Part shown: in pieces, positions 36,671 through 44,543 of the stretch | Layout: each line of letters opens with the position of its first letter | How positions within the stretch are numbered: the stretch's first letter is position 1 | Source of the DNA: Neorhizobium galegae bv. orientalis str. HAMBI 540 | Lineage (GTDB): Bacteria > Pseudomonadota > Alphaproteobacteria > Rhizobiales > Rhizobiaceae | Reading direction: 5' to 3' | Length of the DNA: 64,000 bases | Assembly: GCF_000731315.1 (NCBI RefSeq) | Contig: NZ_HG938353.1 | Location: forward strand, 62,001 to 126,000 | Position numbers and translations under genes: made by a program | Notes under the pieces: generated by a model | Seen by the model: only the letters and a program-made list of their open reading frames with translations | Database searches by the model: none | What the model was told of the DNA's origin: nothing

Positions 36671-37505
36671 GATCATCGGTGGGCTTGGAACGAGCCACGT
36701 TCCCTCGATTGGTGCTGCGCTCGACAAGGGACTGCGCGACACACCGGACTGGAAGCCGTTTTTCGACGGTTACGAAGTCGGCAAGCGATGGATGCGGGAC
36801 GCCAAGCCCGATATCGCCGTCGTCGTCTTCAACGATCACGGCAATACCTTCTTCCTCGACCGCGTGCCGACCTTCGCTGTCGGCGTCGCCGAAACCTACA
36901 GTCCCGTCGATGAAGGTTGGGGTCCGCGCGCCATTCCGGCATTCGAAGGAGCGGTCGATTTCTCCTGGCATTTTGTCGACAAGCTGGTCGAGCGCCATTT
37001 CGACCCGATGGTCTGCCGCGAAATCGAGGTGGATCACGGCCTGCAGGTGCCGATGGAACTGTTTTTCGGCCGGCCGGAAGCCTGGCCGGTGAAGGTCCTG
37101 CCGATCTGGGTCAACACCATCCAGTATCCGATCCCCACCCCGCAGCGCTGCTGGGACATGGGCAAGGTCCTGCGCGAAGCGATCGAAAGCTGGCCGGGCG
37201 ACGAACGCGTCGTCATCCTCGGCACCGGCGGCCTGTCGCACCAGCTGCAGGGCGCCCGTGCCGGCTTTATCAACCAGGCAGCCGACCGCGCCTGGCTGGA
37301 CGGCATCGCCAAAAATCCGGAACCCTACCGCGCCATGAGCCGCGAGGACTACGTCGAACAGTTCGGCTCCGAAGGCGCCGAGCTGATCATGTGGCTCGTC
37401 ATGCGCGCCGCGATGAACAGCGACGTCAACCTCCTCCACAAGCACTACCACGCCCCGGCATCGATGACCGGCGCCGGCATGGTCGTGCTGGAAAATGCGG
37501 CCTGA
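36663..37505 (+). CDS. ligB: Protocatechuate 4,5-dioxygenase-type beta (catalytic) subunit
   Basis: A 280-residue LigB-family, non-haem Fe(II) extradiol dioxygenase that opens catecholic rings with O2. By comparison with the Sphingobium LigAB structure, the iron ligands are His12 (GTSHVPS), His59 (FNDHGNTF) and Glu240 (SEGAELIMW). The catalytic base is His193 (TGGLSHQLQG). All are present, so the enzyme should be active. The product of protocatechuate cleavage would need LigC, LigI and LigJ; these are not in the window. The RraA-family protein at 33469 could provide the final aldolase. Confidence 0.93.
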   Translation: MAKIIGGLGTSHVPSIGAALDKGLRDTPDWKPFFDGYEVGKRWMRDAKPDIAVVVFNDHGNTFFLDRVPTFAVGVAETYSPVDEGWGPRAIPAFEGAVDFSWHFVDKLVERHFDPMVCREIEVDHGLQVPMELFFGRPEAWPVKVLPIWVNTIQYPIPTPQRCWDMGKVLREAIESWPGDERVVILGTGGLSHQLQGARAGFINQAADRAWLDGIAKNPEPYRAMSREDYVEQFGSEGAELIMWLVMRAAMNSDVNLLHKHYHAPASMTGAGMVVLENAA

Positions 37506-37509
37506 TCCG

Positions 37510-37836
37510 ATGTTTTTCCTGATGCGCTGCCTGCACCATGAAGGCCAGGACGCCGTTCGCGATACCCACCGCCCGTCACACCGGGCCTGGGTCCAGTCGG
37601 GCGGAGAAGGCCATGCCACCGTCCTGATAGGCTCGGCCCTCGTCGATGAGAGCGGTTCCGCGCTCGGCAATTTCGGCATCCTGGAGGCCGCGAGCCTCGA
37701 AGAGGCGCAAGCTTTTGCGCAAGGCGATCCCTTCAATCGCGCCGGAATCGTTTCGGCGATCGAGCTGACGCAGCTGCCGGACACGTTCCAGGCGGCCCGG
37801 ATCAGCGACCCGATGACCCCGCGAAAGCACGGCTAA
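37510..37836 (+). CDS. YCII-like / dimeric alpha-beta barrel protein
   Basis: A 108-residue protein of the YCII-like ferredoxin-fold superfamily. It begins MFFLMRCLHHEGQDAVRDTH and contains AHRAWVQSGGEG-like and NFGILEAASLEEAQAFAQGD segments typical of the family. The ATG at 37510 lies four bases after the ligB stop. Members include muconolactone-isomerase-like and other small catabolic enzymes, so a role in processing the ring-cleavage product is possible. The catalytic residue of this group is not clear. A strong terminator follows, ending the hydrolase-ligA-ligB-YCII operon. Confidence 0.82.
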   Translation: MFFLMRCLHHEGQDAVRDTHRPSHRAWVQSGGEGHATVLIGSALVDESGSALGNFGILEAASLEEAQAFAQGDPFNRAGIVSAIELTQLPDTFQAARISDPMTPRKHG

Positions 37837-37853
37837 TCCCATTTCGGGCATTG

Positions 37854-37892
37854 AAAAGGCCGCGCCATCCAAGCCAGGATGCGCGGCCTTTT
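37854..37892. terminator. Bidirectional intrinsic terminator
   Basis: AAAAGGCCGCGC (37854-37865) pairs perfectly with GCGCGGCCTTTT (37881-37892); ATCC and GGAT extend the stem inward. T runs lie at both ends, so it can end the ligAB operon on the plus strand and the siderophore-interacting gene on the minus strand. Confidence 0.93.
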
Positions 37893-37902
37893 GTCATTTG
37901 GT

Positions 37903-38676
37903 TCAGTCCCCGATCGTCTCGTGGGCATCCGCCTTGCCCTCGGCCCAATATCCGGCGGCCTTGATCCAGGTGAGCGGATATCCGCGCTTCTCGACCAGAT
38001 AGGCTCGAGCCGCCCGGGCAACCGAAGCTTCGGCGGCGACCCAGATGAAGGTCTCGGGCTCAAGCGCAATCGTATCGAGTAGTGAGATCAGCCCGGAGGC
38101 GTCCGTGGCGTGGGAAAGGGGGCGGTGCACCCAGAATGTCTCGAGCGACGCCTGCGTCTCGAAGACCTGTTCCTCTTCAGGCCCGGCGACCAGCCCGATA
38201 CTCGTGATGACGGCATCTCCGCCGGCCTCTTCGATACGGCGGCCCATGGCAGGAAGCGCTGTCTCGTCGCCGATCAGCAGCCAGCGTTTCACGCCCGAGA
38301 TGACGGCCGACCCACGCGGACCGCCGATCGACAACGTGCTGCCCGGTCCGGCATCCAGCGCCCATCGCGTGGCAGGACCGGCATCGTGGACGGCGAAATC
38401 GAGCACCAGGGACTTGGCCCCCTGATCGTAGCGACGAGGCGTATAATCGCGGCGCTCCGGTTCACCGGCAGCTGTCGGCAGAAATATCTTGACGTGGTCG
38501 TCCGGCGCAGCGCTGACGAAATCCGAAAGATCCTCGCTGGTCAGTGTGATGCGCAGCATCTGCGGCGTGATGCGCTCGACGGTTTCGACCGTCAGTACAC
38601 GACGCTTGAGTTCGTGACGGATGCGCTCGATCTTGGGGGCGGAGGAAATCTGGTCTTGGGTCGTAAGGTCGTTCAT
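37903..38676 (-). CDS. Siderophore-interacting protein (FAD-dependent ferric reductase)
   Basis: A 257-residue SIP/ViuB-family flavoreductase that releases iron from ferric siderophores in the cytoplasm. An FAD-binding domain contains RDYTPRRYDQGAKSLVLDFA, the typical RxYTxR motif, then GPGSTLSIGGPRGS. A C-terminal NAD(P)H-type domain follows, ending FIWVAAEASVARAARAYLVE. No siderophore uptake gene is adjacent. Iron regulation would be expected, but I did not recognise a clear Irr, RirA or Fur box upstream. Confidence 0.9.
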   Translation of the reverse strand: MNDLTTQDQISSAPKIERIRHELKRRVLTVETVERITPQMLRITLTSEDLSDFVSAAPDDHVKIFLPTAAGEPERRDYTPRRYDQGAKSLVLDFAVHDAGPATRWALDAGPGSTLSIGGPRGSAVISGVKRWLLIGDETALPAMGRRIEEAGGDAVITSIGLVAGPEEEQVFETQASLETFWVHRPLSHATDASGLISLLDTIALEPETFIWVAAEASVARAARAYLVEKRGYPLTWIKAAGYWAEGKADAHETIGD

Positions 38677-39046
38677 CTAAGTCCTTTCACGGGATTTCGA
38701 TATCGACCTGCCGGACACAGCCGCGCAGACCGAAACCGGCAATGCCCGATCGATCAGCGCGTTGAGTGACGTTAACGCTTACGTGCGAAGCCTTTCGGCA
38801 CTCGCAGTGTGAACTTTAGTTAGGCGGGCAATGCCCATACGGCAAGGGTGGCGAACACCAACTCCCGTAATTTTCCCAACGGGGAAACTGTAAGCAACAG
38901 CAATCGGATAGTTGTCGTCTTCAAAGCGGTGGCCTCGACATCCACCTTCCCCGCACCAGATAACTCCAGTCGTTCAGCCTTTGTGAAGGACTGGCGGCCA
39001 ATGTGCTGCGATCCCTGGGCGATTCGCCCGACAATATGGAGATGGC
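38677..39046. other. Intergenic region between the SIP gene and the DUF6074 gene
   Basis: A 370-base divergent gap. It contains a short inverted repeat TTTCCC-AACG-GGGAAA (38872-38887) without a T run. I saw no RNA gene, no convincing promoter pair and no coding sequence of its own. Confidence 0.45.
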
Positions 39047-39301
39047 ATGACGCTGCTGCAATTCCCCGCCGATCGGCGCTCCGCTGACGTAAAACGCTGC
39101 GCTGAGGCGCTTCTGCGGCTTCACGGCGAACAAGCGAACCGTTTCTGGCGATCGGAAATGGCCGGTTTTGCTGCGGCTCTCAAAGCCCAGGGCGCGGCAG
39201 ACGAGGAAATCTCTCGCCAAGCCGGTCTCTTCATGCACGCCGTCCAGATGCAGCTCCAAAGCGATTGCCTCGACGACGAGACGAGCCTCGTGGCGGGTTA
39301 A
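39047..39301 (+). CDS. Small DUF6074-type protein
   Basis: An 84-residue protein resembling the DUF6074 family of Rhizobiaceae. The hallmark start LLQFPADRRSADVKRCAEAL is present, followed by FWRSEMAGFAAALKAQGAAD and a helical end (ISRQAGLFMHAVQMQLQSD). Members are short, single-domain, mostly helical and of unknown function. GGAG lies upstream of the ATG. It sits 65 bases before the convergent tRNA-Thr gene. Confidence 0.75.
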   Translation: MTLLQFPADRRSADVKRCAEALLRLHGEQANRFWRSEMAGFAAALKAQGAADEEISRQAGLFMHAVQMQLQSDCLDDETSLVAG

Positions 39302-39366
39302 ACCCGCGCCGTCCTTCGCGCGGAGATATCGGCGATGCAGGCGCTATGGAACAACTTGAAGATAAG

Positions 39367-39442
39367 TGGTGCCGCTTGCAGGACTCGAACCTGCGACCCC
39401 ATCATTACGAATGATGTGCTCTACCACCTGAGCTAAAGCGGC
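39367..39442 (-). tRNA. tRNA-Thr (anticodon CGT)
   Basis: A complete 76-base tRNA on the minus strand. The acceptor arm GCCGCTT pairs with AAGCGGC, and the D arm is GCTC/GAGC. The anticodon stem CATCA/TGATG encloses TTCGTAA with anticodon CGT. The T loop is TTCGAGT and the CCA end is encoded (39367-39369). Confidence 0.97.
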
Positions 39443-39572
39443 ACGGGCAGCGACCGGTTTAGCCGGGGCTGCGAGTGATGCGGCTGATACAGGCAATGAC
39501 CTGCGATTTCAAGCGGGCTTTTTGGCTTCGCGACGATTTTCCTGGAAAGACGGTTATTATCCGGCCGTTAGT

Positions 39573-40529
39573 TTAAACTGCGAGGCGCTCGCGCGCCGCC
39601 CGGTATTCGTTTTCCAGCCGGTCGACGAGTTCCGCGACCGGAACCACCGCCTTGACCGCGCCGACGCCCTGGCCGGCGCCCCAGATCTCCTTCCAGGCCT
39701 TAGGCCCGCTGACCGCCTGGTCGAAATCCATCTTGGACGGATCGGCGACCGGAAGCGCATCCGGATCCATGCCGGTGGCGGCGATCGAACCCTTGAGATA
39801 ATTGCCGTGGATACCGGTGAAATAATTGGAATAGACGACGTCGGCGGCGTTCGAATCGACGATCATCTGCTTGTAGCCCTCGACGGCGCGCGCCTCCTTC
39901 GTGGCGATGAAGGGCGAGCCGATATAGGCCATGTCGGCGCCCATGGCCTGGGCGGCAAGAATGCCGCCGCCGGTGGCGATCGCGCCGGCGAGCAGCAAGG
40001 GTCCGTCGAACCATTCCCGGATCTCCTGCACCAGTGCGAAAGGCGACAGCGTGCCGGCATGCCCGCCGGCACCGGCTGCCACCGCGATCAGTCCGTCGGC
40101 TCCTTTGCGGATCGCCGAATTGGCGTGGCGGTTGTTGATGATGTCGTGCAGCACTATGCCGCCATAGGAATGCACGGCGGCATTTACCTCCGGCACGGCG
40201 CCCAGCGAGGAGATGACGATCGGCACCTTGTATTTCACGCACATCATCAGGTCGTGCTCCAGGCGCTTGTTGGACGTATGGACGATCTGGTTGACGGCGA
40301 AGGGTGCGGCGGGCTTTTCAGGGTTGGCGGCGTTATAGGTGGCGAGGTCCTCGGTGATCATGGCCAGCCACTCGTCGAGCTGGCTTTCCGGCCGCGCATT
40401 GAGCGCCGGGAAGGCGCCGACGACGCCGGCCTTGCATTGCGCCAGCGTCAGTTCCGGATGGGAAATGATGAACAGGGGCGACGCGATCACGGGCAGGCGA
40501 AGCCTGTCCTTGAGGACTGCTGGAAGCAT
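39573..40529 (-). CDS. Nitronate monooxygenase / 2-nitropropane dioxygenase-like flavoenzyme
   Basis: A 318-residue FMN-dependent TIM-barrel enzyme of the nitronate monooxygenase family. It starts with the typical LPVIASPLFIISHPELTLAQ. The glycine-rich FMN phosphate region AVAAGAGGHAGTLSPFALV contains the conserved GGHxG-type motif. Then ATGGGILAAQAMGADMAYIG completes the flavin site. These enzymes oxidise propionate-3-nitronate and related toxins, though many paralogues have other substrates. A palindrome TTTACG-CAAA-CGTAAA lies 25 bases upstream of the start. Confidence 0.88.
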   Translation of the reverse strand: MLPAVLKDRLRLPVIASPLFIISHPELTLAQCKAGVVGAFPALNARPESQLDEWLAMITEDLATYNAANPEKPAAPFAVNQIVHTSNKRLEHDLMMCVKYKVPIVISSLGAVPEVNAAVHSYGGIVLHDIINNRHANSAIRKGADGLIAVAAGAGGHAGTLSPFALVQEIREWFDGPLLLAGAIATGGGILAAQAMGADMAYIGSPFIATKEARAVEGYKQMIVDSNAADVVYSNYFTGIHGNYLKGSIAATGMDPDALPVADPSKMDFDQAVSGPKAWKEIWGAGQGVGAVKAVVPVAELVDRLENEYRAARERLAV

Positions 40530-40553
40530 GGATCAAGAACCTCCCGATTGACC

Positions 40554-40569
40554 TTTACGCAAACGTAAA
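40554..40569. promoter_or_regulatory. Palindrome upstream of the nitronate monooxygenase gene
   Basis: TTTACG (40554-40559) and CGTAAA (40564-40569) form a perfect six-base inverted repeat with a four-base centre. It resembles the fadD-region palindrome at 25573-25592 (TTGACG...CGTCAA). The shared pattern suggests one regulator for both genes. Confidence 0.5.
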
Positions 40570-40777
40570 TCCGTCTACCAGATCGCGGAGGCCTCGAAAA
40601 GCCGGTGGAAAGATTTTCGAAGCAGAACTCCGGGATGCCCGGCAAAGGCTCCCGACATATCCTGTCCTTATTTTTGGCGATGGTGCAGTCGAATGCGGTG
40701 CTTGCAGTTCCGCGGCGGAGAGGTTACCGAAACGTAAACTCCCGCGCAGTGGGTAAGAGTATGAAGAAGGACCGGCA

Positions 40778-42001
40778 GTGAGCGGTTTGGAAACGGCCAT
40801 CAGGAACGCACTGGATCGCTCGAACCGGGCGGACCGGGAGATCAGGGCGCGTATTTATCAGTCGGCGCGTCAGGCGCTGGACGCCGGCCTTCGCAAGCAG
40901 GGCGTTACCGACCGGCTGATCATCATGCAGCAGCATGAACTTCTGGAGCGGAAGATCCACGAGATCGAAATGAGCGAAGTCGAGCGCCTGGCCGAGCCGG
41001 TGCCGGGTCCCGCCGTTGAACTCGAACCGGAACTGCCATATGCCGCAGAACCGATGGCAGTGGAGTCTCCGGTCATGGAGGCCCGCCCGCGGCCGGAAGC
41101 ACAGCAACGGTCGGCGCCGCCAGCTGTCGCGCCGCCTGTCGATACCGTTTCTGGTGGGACGCGCGCACCAGCTGCCGCGGCCATGTCTCCCGGCGATCTC
41201 GGCGGCATCAGCCCCGCGCGCGGCGAGCGGATCGAAGCCGAGCCATTCGAACCGGCACCTCAGGCGAAAGCGGCAAAGCCGGGCAGGACGAACAGGAACG
41301 CCCGCCCGTCATCCGATAGCGGACTGCACGTCCCCCCGGAGCGGGCCGCCAAACCGCGAAAGCGTCGCGGTTTCCTGTCGCATCTCCTGACCTGGGGCAT
41401 CACCCTCGGCGTGGTCGGCGGCGCCTGCTGGTGGTTCTATCAATCCGGCCTGGTGCAATCGATCATCGAGGAAGCCACGAAGTCGGCGGACCGCTCGGTC
41501 GCCGGCCAGGGATCGGGAGGCCCGGTCGCCTTCGATCCGCGCCGCGGCTTCTCGGATGAATGGGTAGAAGTCTTCGTGCCCTCCAAGGCGGCGGAAATGA
41601 AAGCCGGCGGCCAGGCGAAAGTCGAGACGGTCGCTGCCTCGGAAGGGCAGGCCGTCCGCATCGCATCGGTAACGTCAGGCGAGGGCGGCGATGTCTCGGT
41701 CGAAGTATCACCGGAAGTGCTGCGCGAAATGGCCGGCAAGAGTTCGACGGTGGCGCTGACCTTGCAATCGGGGCAGGACAGTTCCGCGCAGCTGTCGGTC
41801 CGCTGCGATTTCGGAAGCCTCGGCAGCTGCAGCCGTCATCGCTTTACGGCAACGCAGGAGAAGCTGGAGGCCCTCTTCCGGGTAACCTTCGAGCGGTCGC
41901 TCGCGCCCAACCGGCCCGGCCGCCTGGTCTTCAACAGCGGCATCGACGGCGCCGACCGGGCGGTGCTGCTTTATTCGGTGCGCATCCTGCCGGGGCAATG
42001 A
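40778..42001 (+). CDS. Unrecognised single-pass membrane protein
   Basis: A 407-residue protein of unknown family. Residues 1-70 are charged and helical (SGLETAIRNALDRSNRADRE onward). Residues 75-190 are low-complexity, rich in Pro, Ala and Glu. One transmembrane segment lies at about 203-223 (LLTWGITLGVVGGACWWFYQ). The C-terminal ~180 residues form a likely extracytoplasmic beta-rich domain with a Cys pair (RCDFGSLGSCSRH). The start is GTG at 40778. It converges on ppk2. The layout suggests an envelope protein with a cytoplasmic anchor, but no function can be assigned. Confidence 0.75.
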   Translation: MSGLETAIRNALDRSNRADREIRARIYQSARQALDAGLRKQGVTDRLIIMQQHELLERKIHEIEMSEVERLAEPVPGPAVELEPELPYAAEPMAVESPVMEARPRPEAQQRSAPPAVAPPVDTVSGGTRAPAAAAMSPGDLGGISPARGERIEAEPFEPAPQAKAAKPGRTNRNARPSSDSGLHVPPERAAKPRKRRGFLSHLLTWGITLGVVGGACWWFYQSGLVQSIIEEATKSADRSVAGQGSGGPVAFDPRRGFSDEWVEVFVPSKAAEMKAGGQAKVETVAASEGQAVRIASVTSGEGGDVSVEVSPEVLREMAGKSSTVALTLQSGQDSSAQLSVRCDFGSLGSCSRHRFTATQEKLEALFRVTFERSLAPNRPGRLVFNSGIDGADRAVLLYSVRILPGQ

Positions 42002-42004
42002 TCT

Positions 42005-42886
42005 TTAGCTGAGGAACTTCGGGCCGAAACCGAAGATCTTGTCGTCGATCTCGCCGACAGCGTCCTTGTCCTTGCCCTCATAGTCGAGCGACAGCAGGAT
42101 ATGGCGAATGACGTTGAGGCGGGCGCGGCGCTTGTCGTTGGCCCGCACGACGGCCCACGGCGTCTCCTTGTTGTGGGTTTTTTCGAGCATCGCGTCGCGC
42201 TTCTCGGTATAGGCGTCCCACTTGTTGAATGCCGCGATATCCATCGGCGACAGTTTCCAGATCTTGAGCGGGTCGTGGCGCCGGTCATGAAAACGCTTGA
42301 GCTGCATCTCGCGGCCGATATCCAGCCAGAATTTGAAGAAGATGATGCCTTCGTCGGAAATCGTGTCTTCGAAGCGCGGCACCGCCTTCATGAAGTCCTT
42401 GTATTGTTGCGGCGTGCAGAAGCCCATCACCGGCTCGACGCCGGCCCGGTTATACCAGGAGCGGTCGAACAGCACGATCTCCCCCGAGGTCGGGAAATGC
42501 GAGATGTAGCGCTGGAAATACCACTGGCCGGCCTCGGTCTCCGTCGGTTTGTTGAGCGCCACCACGCGGGCCGAACGCGGATTGAGATAAGCATTGATCG
42601 AAAAGATCGTGCCGCCTTTGCCGGCCGCATCGCGCCCCTCGAACAGCGCCATCATCCGCTTGCCGGTCGCCTTCAGCCAGAATTGCACCTTGACAAGCTC
42701 GACCTGCAGCTTTTCCAGCTGCTTTGCGTATTTGTCCTTGTCCAGCTTATCGTTATGGGGATATCCGCCTGAACCGAGCGCGTGTTCTTCGATCCAGGCC
42801 GGCAGTACTGGGTCGTCGATATCGAACCGCTTGAGCTTGCCGTTGATGTCGATGCTGACTGCCCGGCTTTCGGTCTCATCCGCCAT
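42005..42886 (-). CDS. ppk2: Polyphosphate kinase 2
   Basis: A 293-residue PPK2-family enzyme that transfers phosphate between polyphosphate and nucleotides. The Walker A motif is [13 protein letters not shown] and Walker B is [21 protein letters not shown] lid region [17 protein letters not shown] with basic residues follows. I chose the ATG at 42886 ([11 protein letters not shown]) because GGAGGAAG precedes it and the length fits the family; the open frame extends 94 codons further but is not family-like. It diverges from phoR, so a polyphosphate gene adjoins the phosphate regulon. Confidence 0.93.
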   Translation of the reverse strand: MADETESRAVSIDINGKLKRFDIDDPVLPAWIEEHALGSGGYPHNDKLDKDKYAKQLEKLQVELVKVQFWLKATGKRMMALFEGRDAAGKGGTIFSINAYLNPRSARVVALNKPTETEAGQWYFQRYISHFPTSGEIVLFDRSWYNRAGVEPVMGFCTPQQYKDFMKAVPRFEDTISDEGIIFFKFWLDIGREMQLKRFHDRRHDPLKIWKLSPMDIAAFNKWDAYTEKRDAMLEKTHNKETPWAVVRANDKRRARLNVIRHILLSLDYEGKDKDAVGEIDDKIFGFGPKFLS

Positions 42887-43047
42887 GATTATGCTTCCTC
42901 CGATCGTTCCGCCGCGCGTGGGCGGTAGCCGATATGTAACGCAAGTTGGAAATTCCGCTACAGTCCGGATAGCGTCATTTTTGCGATGCGCACTCGGAAG
43001 CGATGTATATCTGTCATGCAGGGGATATATGAGCGCGTGTTCAACCT

Positions 43048-44349
43048 GTGAAAGCTGCGAGTCTGTCTGTGGGGTCGGTACTGGAGAAATGGCGTCGGGG
43101 TCTGGGCACGCTTGCTGCGAGGGCTCGGCAGGAGCGACCGCTGTTGCTGCTTCTGACCCTTCTGGCAACGATCGCGTTTCTAGTCGGAATGGATTGGGTG
43201 GGCGTGCTCATCGGCTGGCTGCTGCTGGTGCTGGTCGTTGTCGGGCGTAAGCCCGTCGTCCTTCCGCCGCCGGCCCCGGAGATCGTCGAGGAAGAGCGGC
43301 TTGGTTTCCAGCCGCTGCCTCAGGTGGCCGCAACGCTCAGTGCGCTCGATATTCCGGCTTTCGTGCTGGGCGACGATATAACCGTCCTCTACCAGAACAA
43401 GGCGGCCGAGAAGGCCTTTGGTACCCTTTCCCCCGGATCGCATCTTTCGGCCCGGCTGCGGTCGCCCGGCATTCTTGACATGGTGCGCGAAACCATTGCC
43501 ACCGACGAGCCGAACCAGATCGAGCATTCCGAACGGCTGCCCTCCGAGCGTGTCTATACCCTACGCATCGCACCCATCGATCTCGGTCAGCCGATGCAGC
43601 AAAGCTCGGAAGCCGTGGTGCAGAAGCTCTATCTCCTCTCATTCAGGGACATTTCGGAGTTGCGCCGCATCGACCGGATGCGCTCCGATTTCGTGGCCAA
43701 TGCCAGCCATGAACTGCGCACCCCGCTTGCCTCGCTGCGAGGGTTCATCGAGACCCTGCAGGGGCCGGCGCGCTCCGATCCGGCCGCGCATGAGCGGTTC
43801 CTCGCCATCATGTTCGACCAGGCAACGCGCATGAGCCGCCTTGTCGACGATCTCATGTCGCTGTCGCGCCTGGAGCTCAAATCCCATATCGCTCCGGACC
43901 AGACGATCGACCTGAAGCCGCTGATCGGTCATGTGCGGGATGCGCTTGTGCCACTCGCCGATGATCTCGGGGTAGAAATCCGCATGCACCTGCCAGAGGG
44001 TAAGGTGGAGGTTCTAGGCGATCGCGACGAGCTCGTCCAGGTTTTCGAAAACCTGATCGAGAACGCCTGCAAATATGGCCAGGAAGGCAAGTTCGTGGAC
44101 GTCTATCTGCGCAACGGCGCCTCCGATCCGGTGGAAGTGACCGTTGTCGATCAGGGGCCGGGCATTCCGGCCGAGCACGTTCCGCGGCTCACCGAGCGCT
44201 TCTACCGGGTCAGCGTGGCCGACAGCCGTTCCAAGAAAGGGACGGGCCTCGGCCTTGCAATCGTCAAGCACATCCTCACCCGCCACAGAGCACGTCTGAT
44301 CGTCAAGTCGGAAGTCGGCAAGGGAAGCGAGTTCACCGTCAGATTCTGA
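43048..44349 (+). CDS. phoR: Phosphate regulon sensor histidine kinase PhoR
   Basis: A 433-residue sensor kinase for phosphate limitation. Two close membrane segments ([20 protein letters not shown] and [14 protein letters not shown]) have almost no periplasmic loop, typical of PhoR, which senses via the Pst system. A PAS-like domain covers about residues 95-200. The phosphoacceptor is in [18 protein letters not shown], with N-box [13 protein letters not shown]1 VDQGPGIP and G2 [11 protein letters not shown]. The start is GTG at 43048; another GTG at 43069 is possible. It is followed by the pst genes. Confidence 0.93.
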   Translation: MKAASLSVGSVLEKWRRGLGTLAARARQERPLLLLLTLLATIAFLVGMDWVGVLIGWLLLVLVVVGRKPVVLPPPAPEIVEEERLGFQPLPQVAATLSALDIPAFVLGDDITVLYQNKAAEKAFGTLSPGSHLSARLRSPGILDMVRETIATDEPNQIEHSERLPSERVYTLRIAPIDLGQPMQQSSEAVVQKLYLLSFRDISELRRIDRMRSDFVANASHELRTPLASLRGFIETLQGPARSDPAAHERFLAIMFDQATRMSRLVDDLMSLSRLELKSHIAPDQTIDLKPLIGHVRDALVPLADDLGVEIRMHLPEGKVEVLGDRDELVQVFENLIENACKYGQEGKFVDVYLRNGASDPVEVTVVDQGPGIPAEHVPRLTERFYRVSVADSRSKKGTGLGLAIVKHILTRHRARLIVKSEVGKGSEFTVRF

Positions 44350-44411
44350 CATAAAGACTTCTCGCTGCAAAGCTGTGCAATAAATTTCCGTTGAAATATC
44401 AATGCGTTGAT

Positions 44412-44440
44412 ATGTCACAAATGTTTCACCGAACTGACAT
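44412..44440 (+). promoter_or_regulatory. PHO boxes upstream of pstS
   Basis: Three heptamers are spaced exactly 11 bases apart: ATGTCAC (44412-44418), GTTTCAC (44423-44429) and CTGACAT (44434-44440). They match the PhoB-binding unit CTGTCAT/C. They lie about 105 bases before the pstS start. PhoB-phosphate should bind here and activate pstSCAB-phoU-phoB under phosphate starvation. Confidence 0.88.
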
Positions 44441-44543
44441 AAAAGAGAGGTGCTACAGCGGCTAAGACAAGCGGGCCGAGCGTTGGCGAGAGCGAGAGCC
44501 AGCGCCGTCCGCATTCACACAAGCCCATGACGGGAGATTCCTC

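Noticed and set aside
38872..38887. TTTCCC-AACG-GGGAAA repeat as an iron-regulator site for the siderophore-interacting gene
   Set aside because: It does not resemble Irr, RirA or Fur boxes and is about 200 bases from the gene.
40723..40739. Third copy of the TTTACG/CGTAAA palindrome before the gene at 40778
   Set aside because: Only the CGTAAA half is good; the other half has mismatches and the spacing is three instead of four bases.
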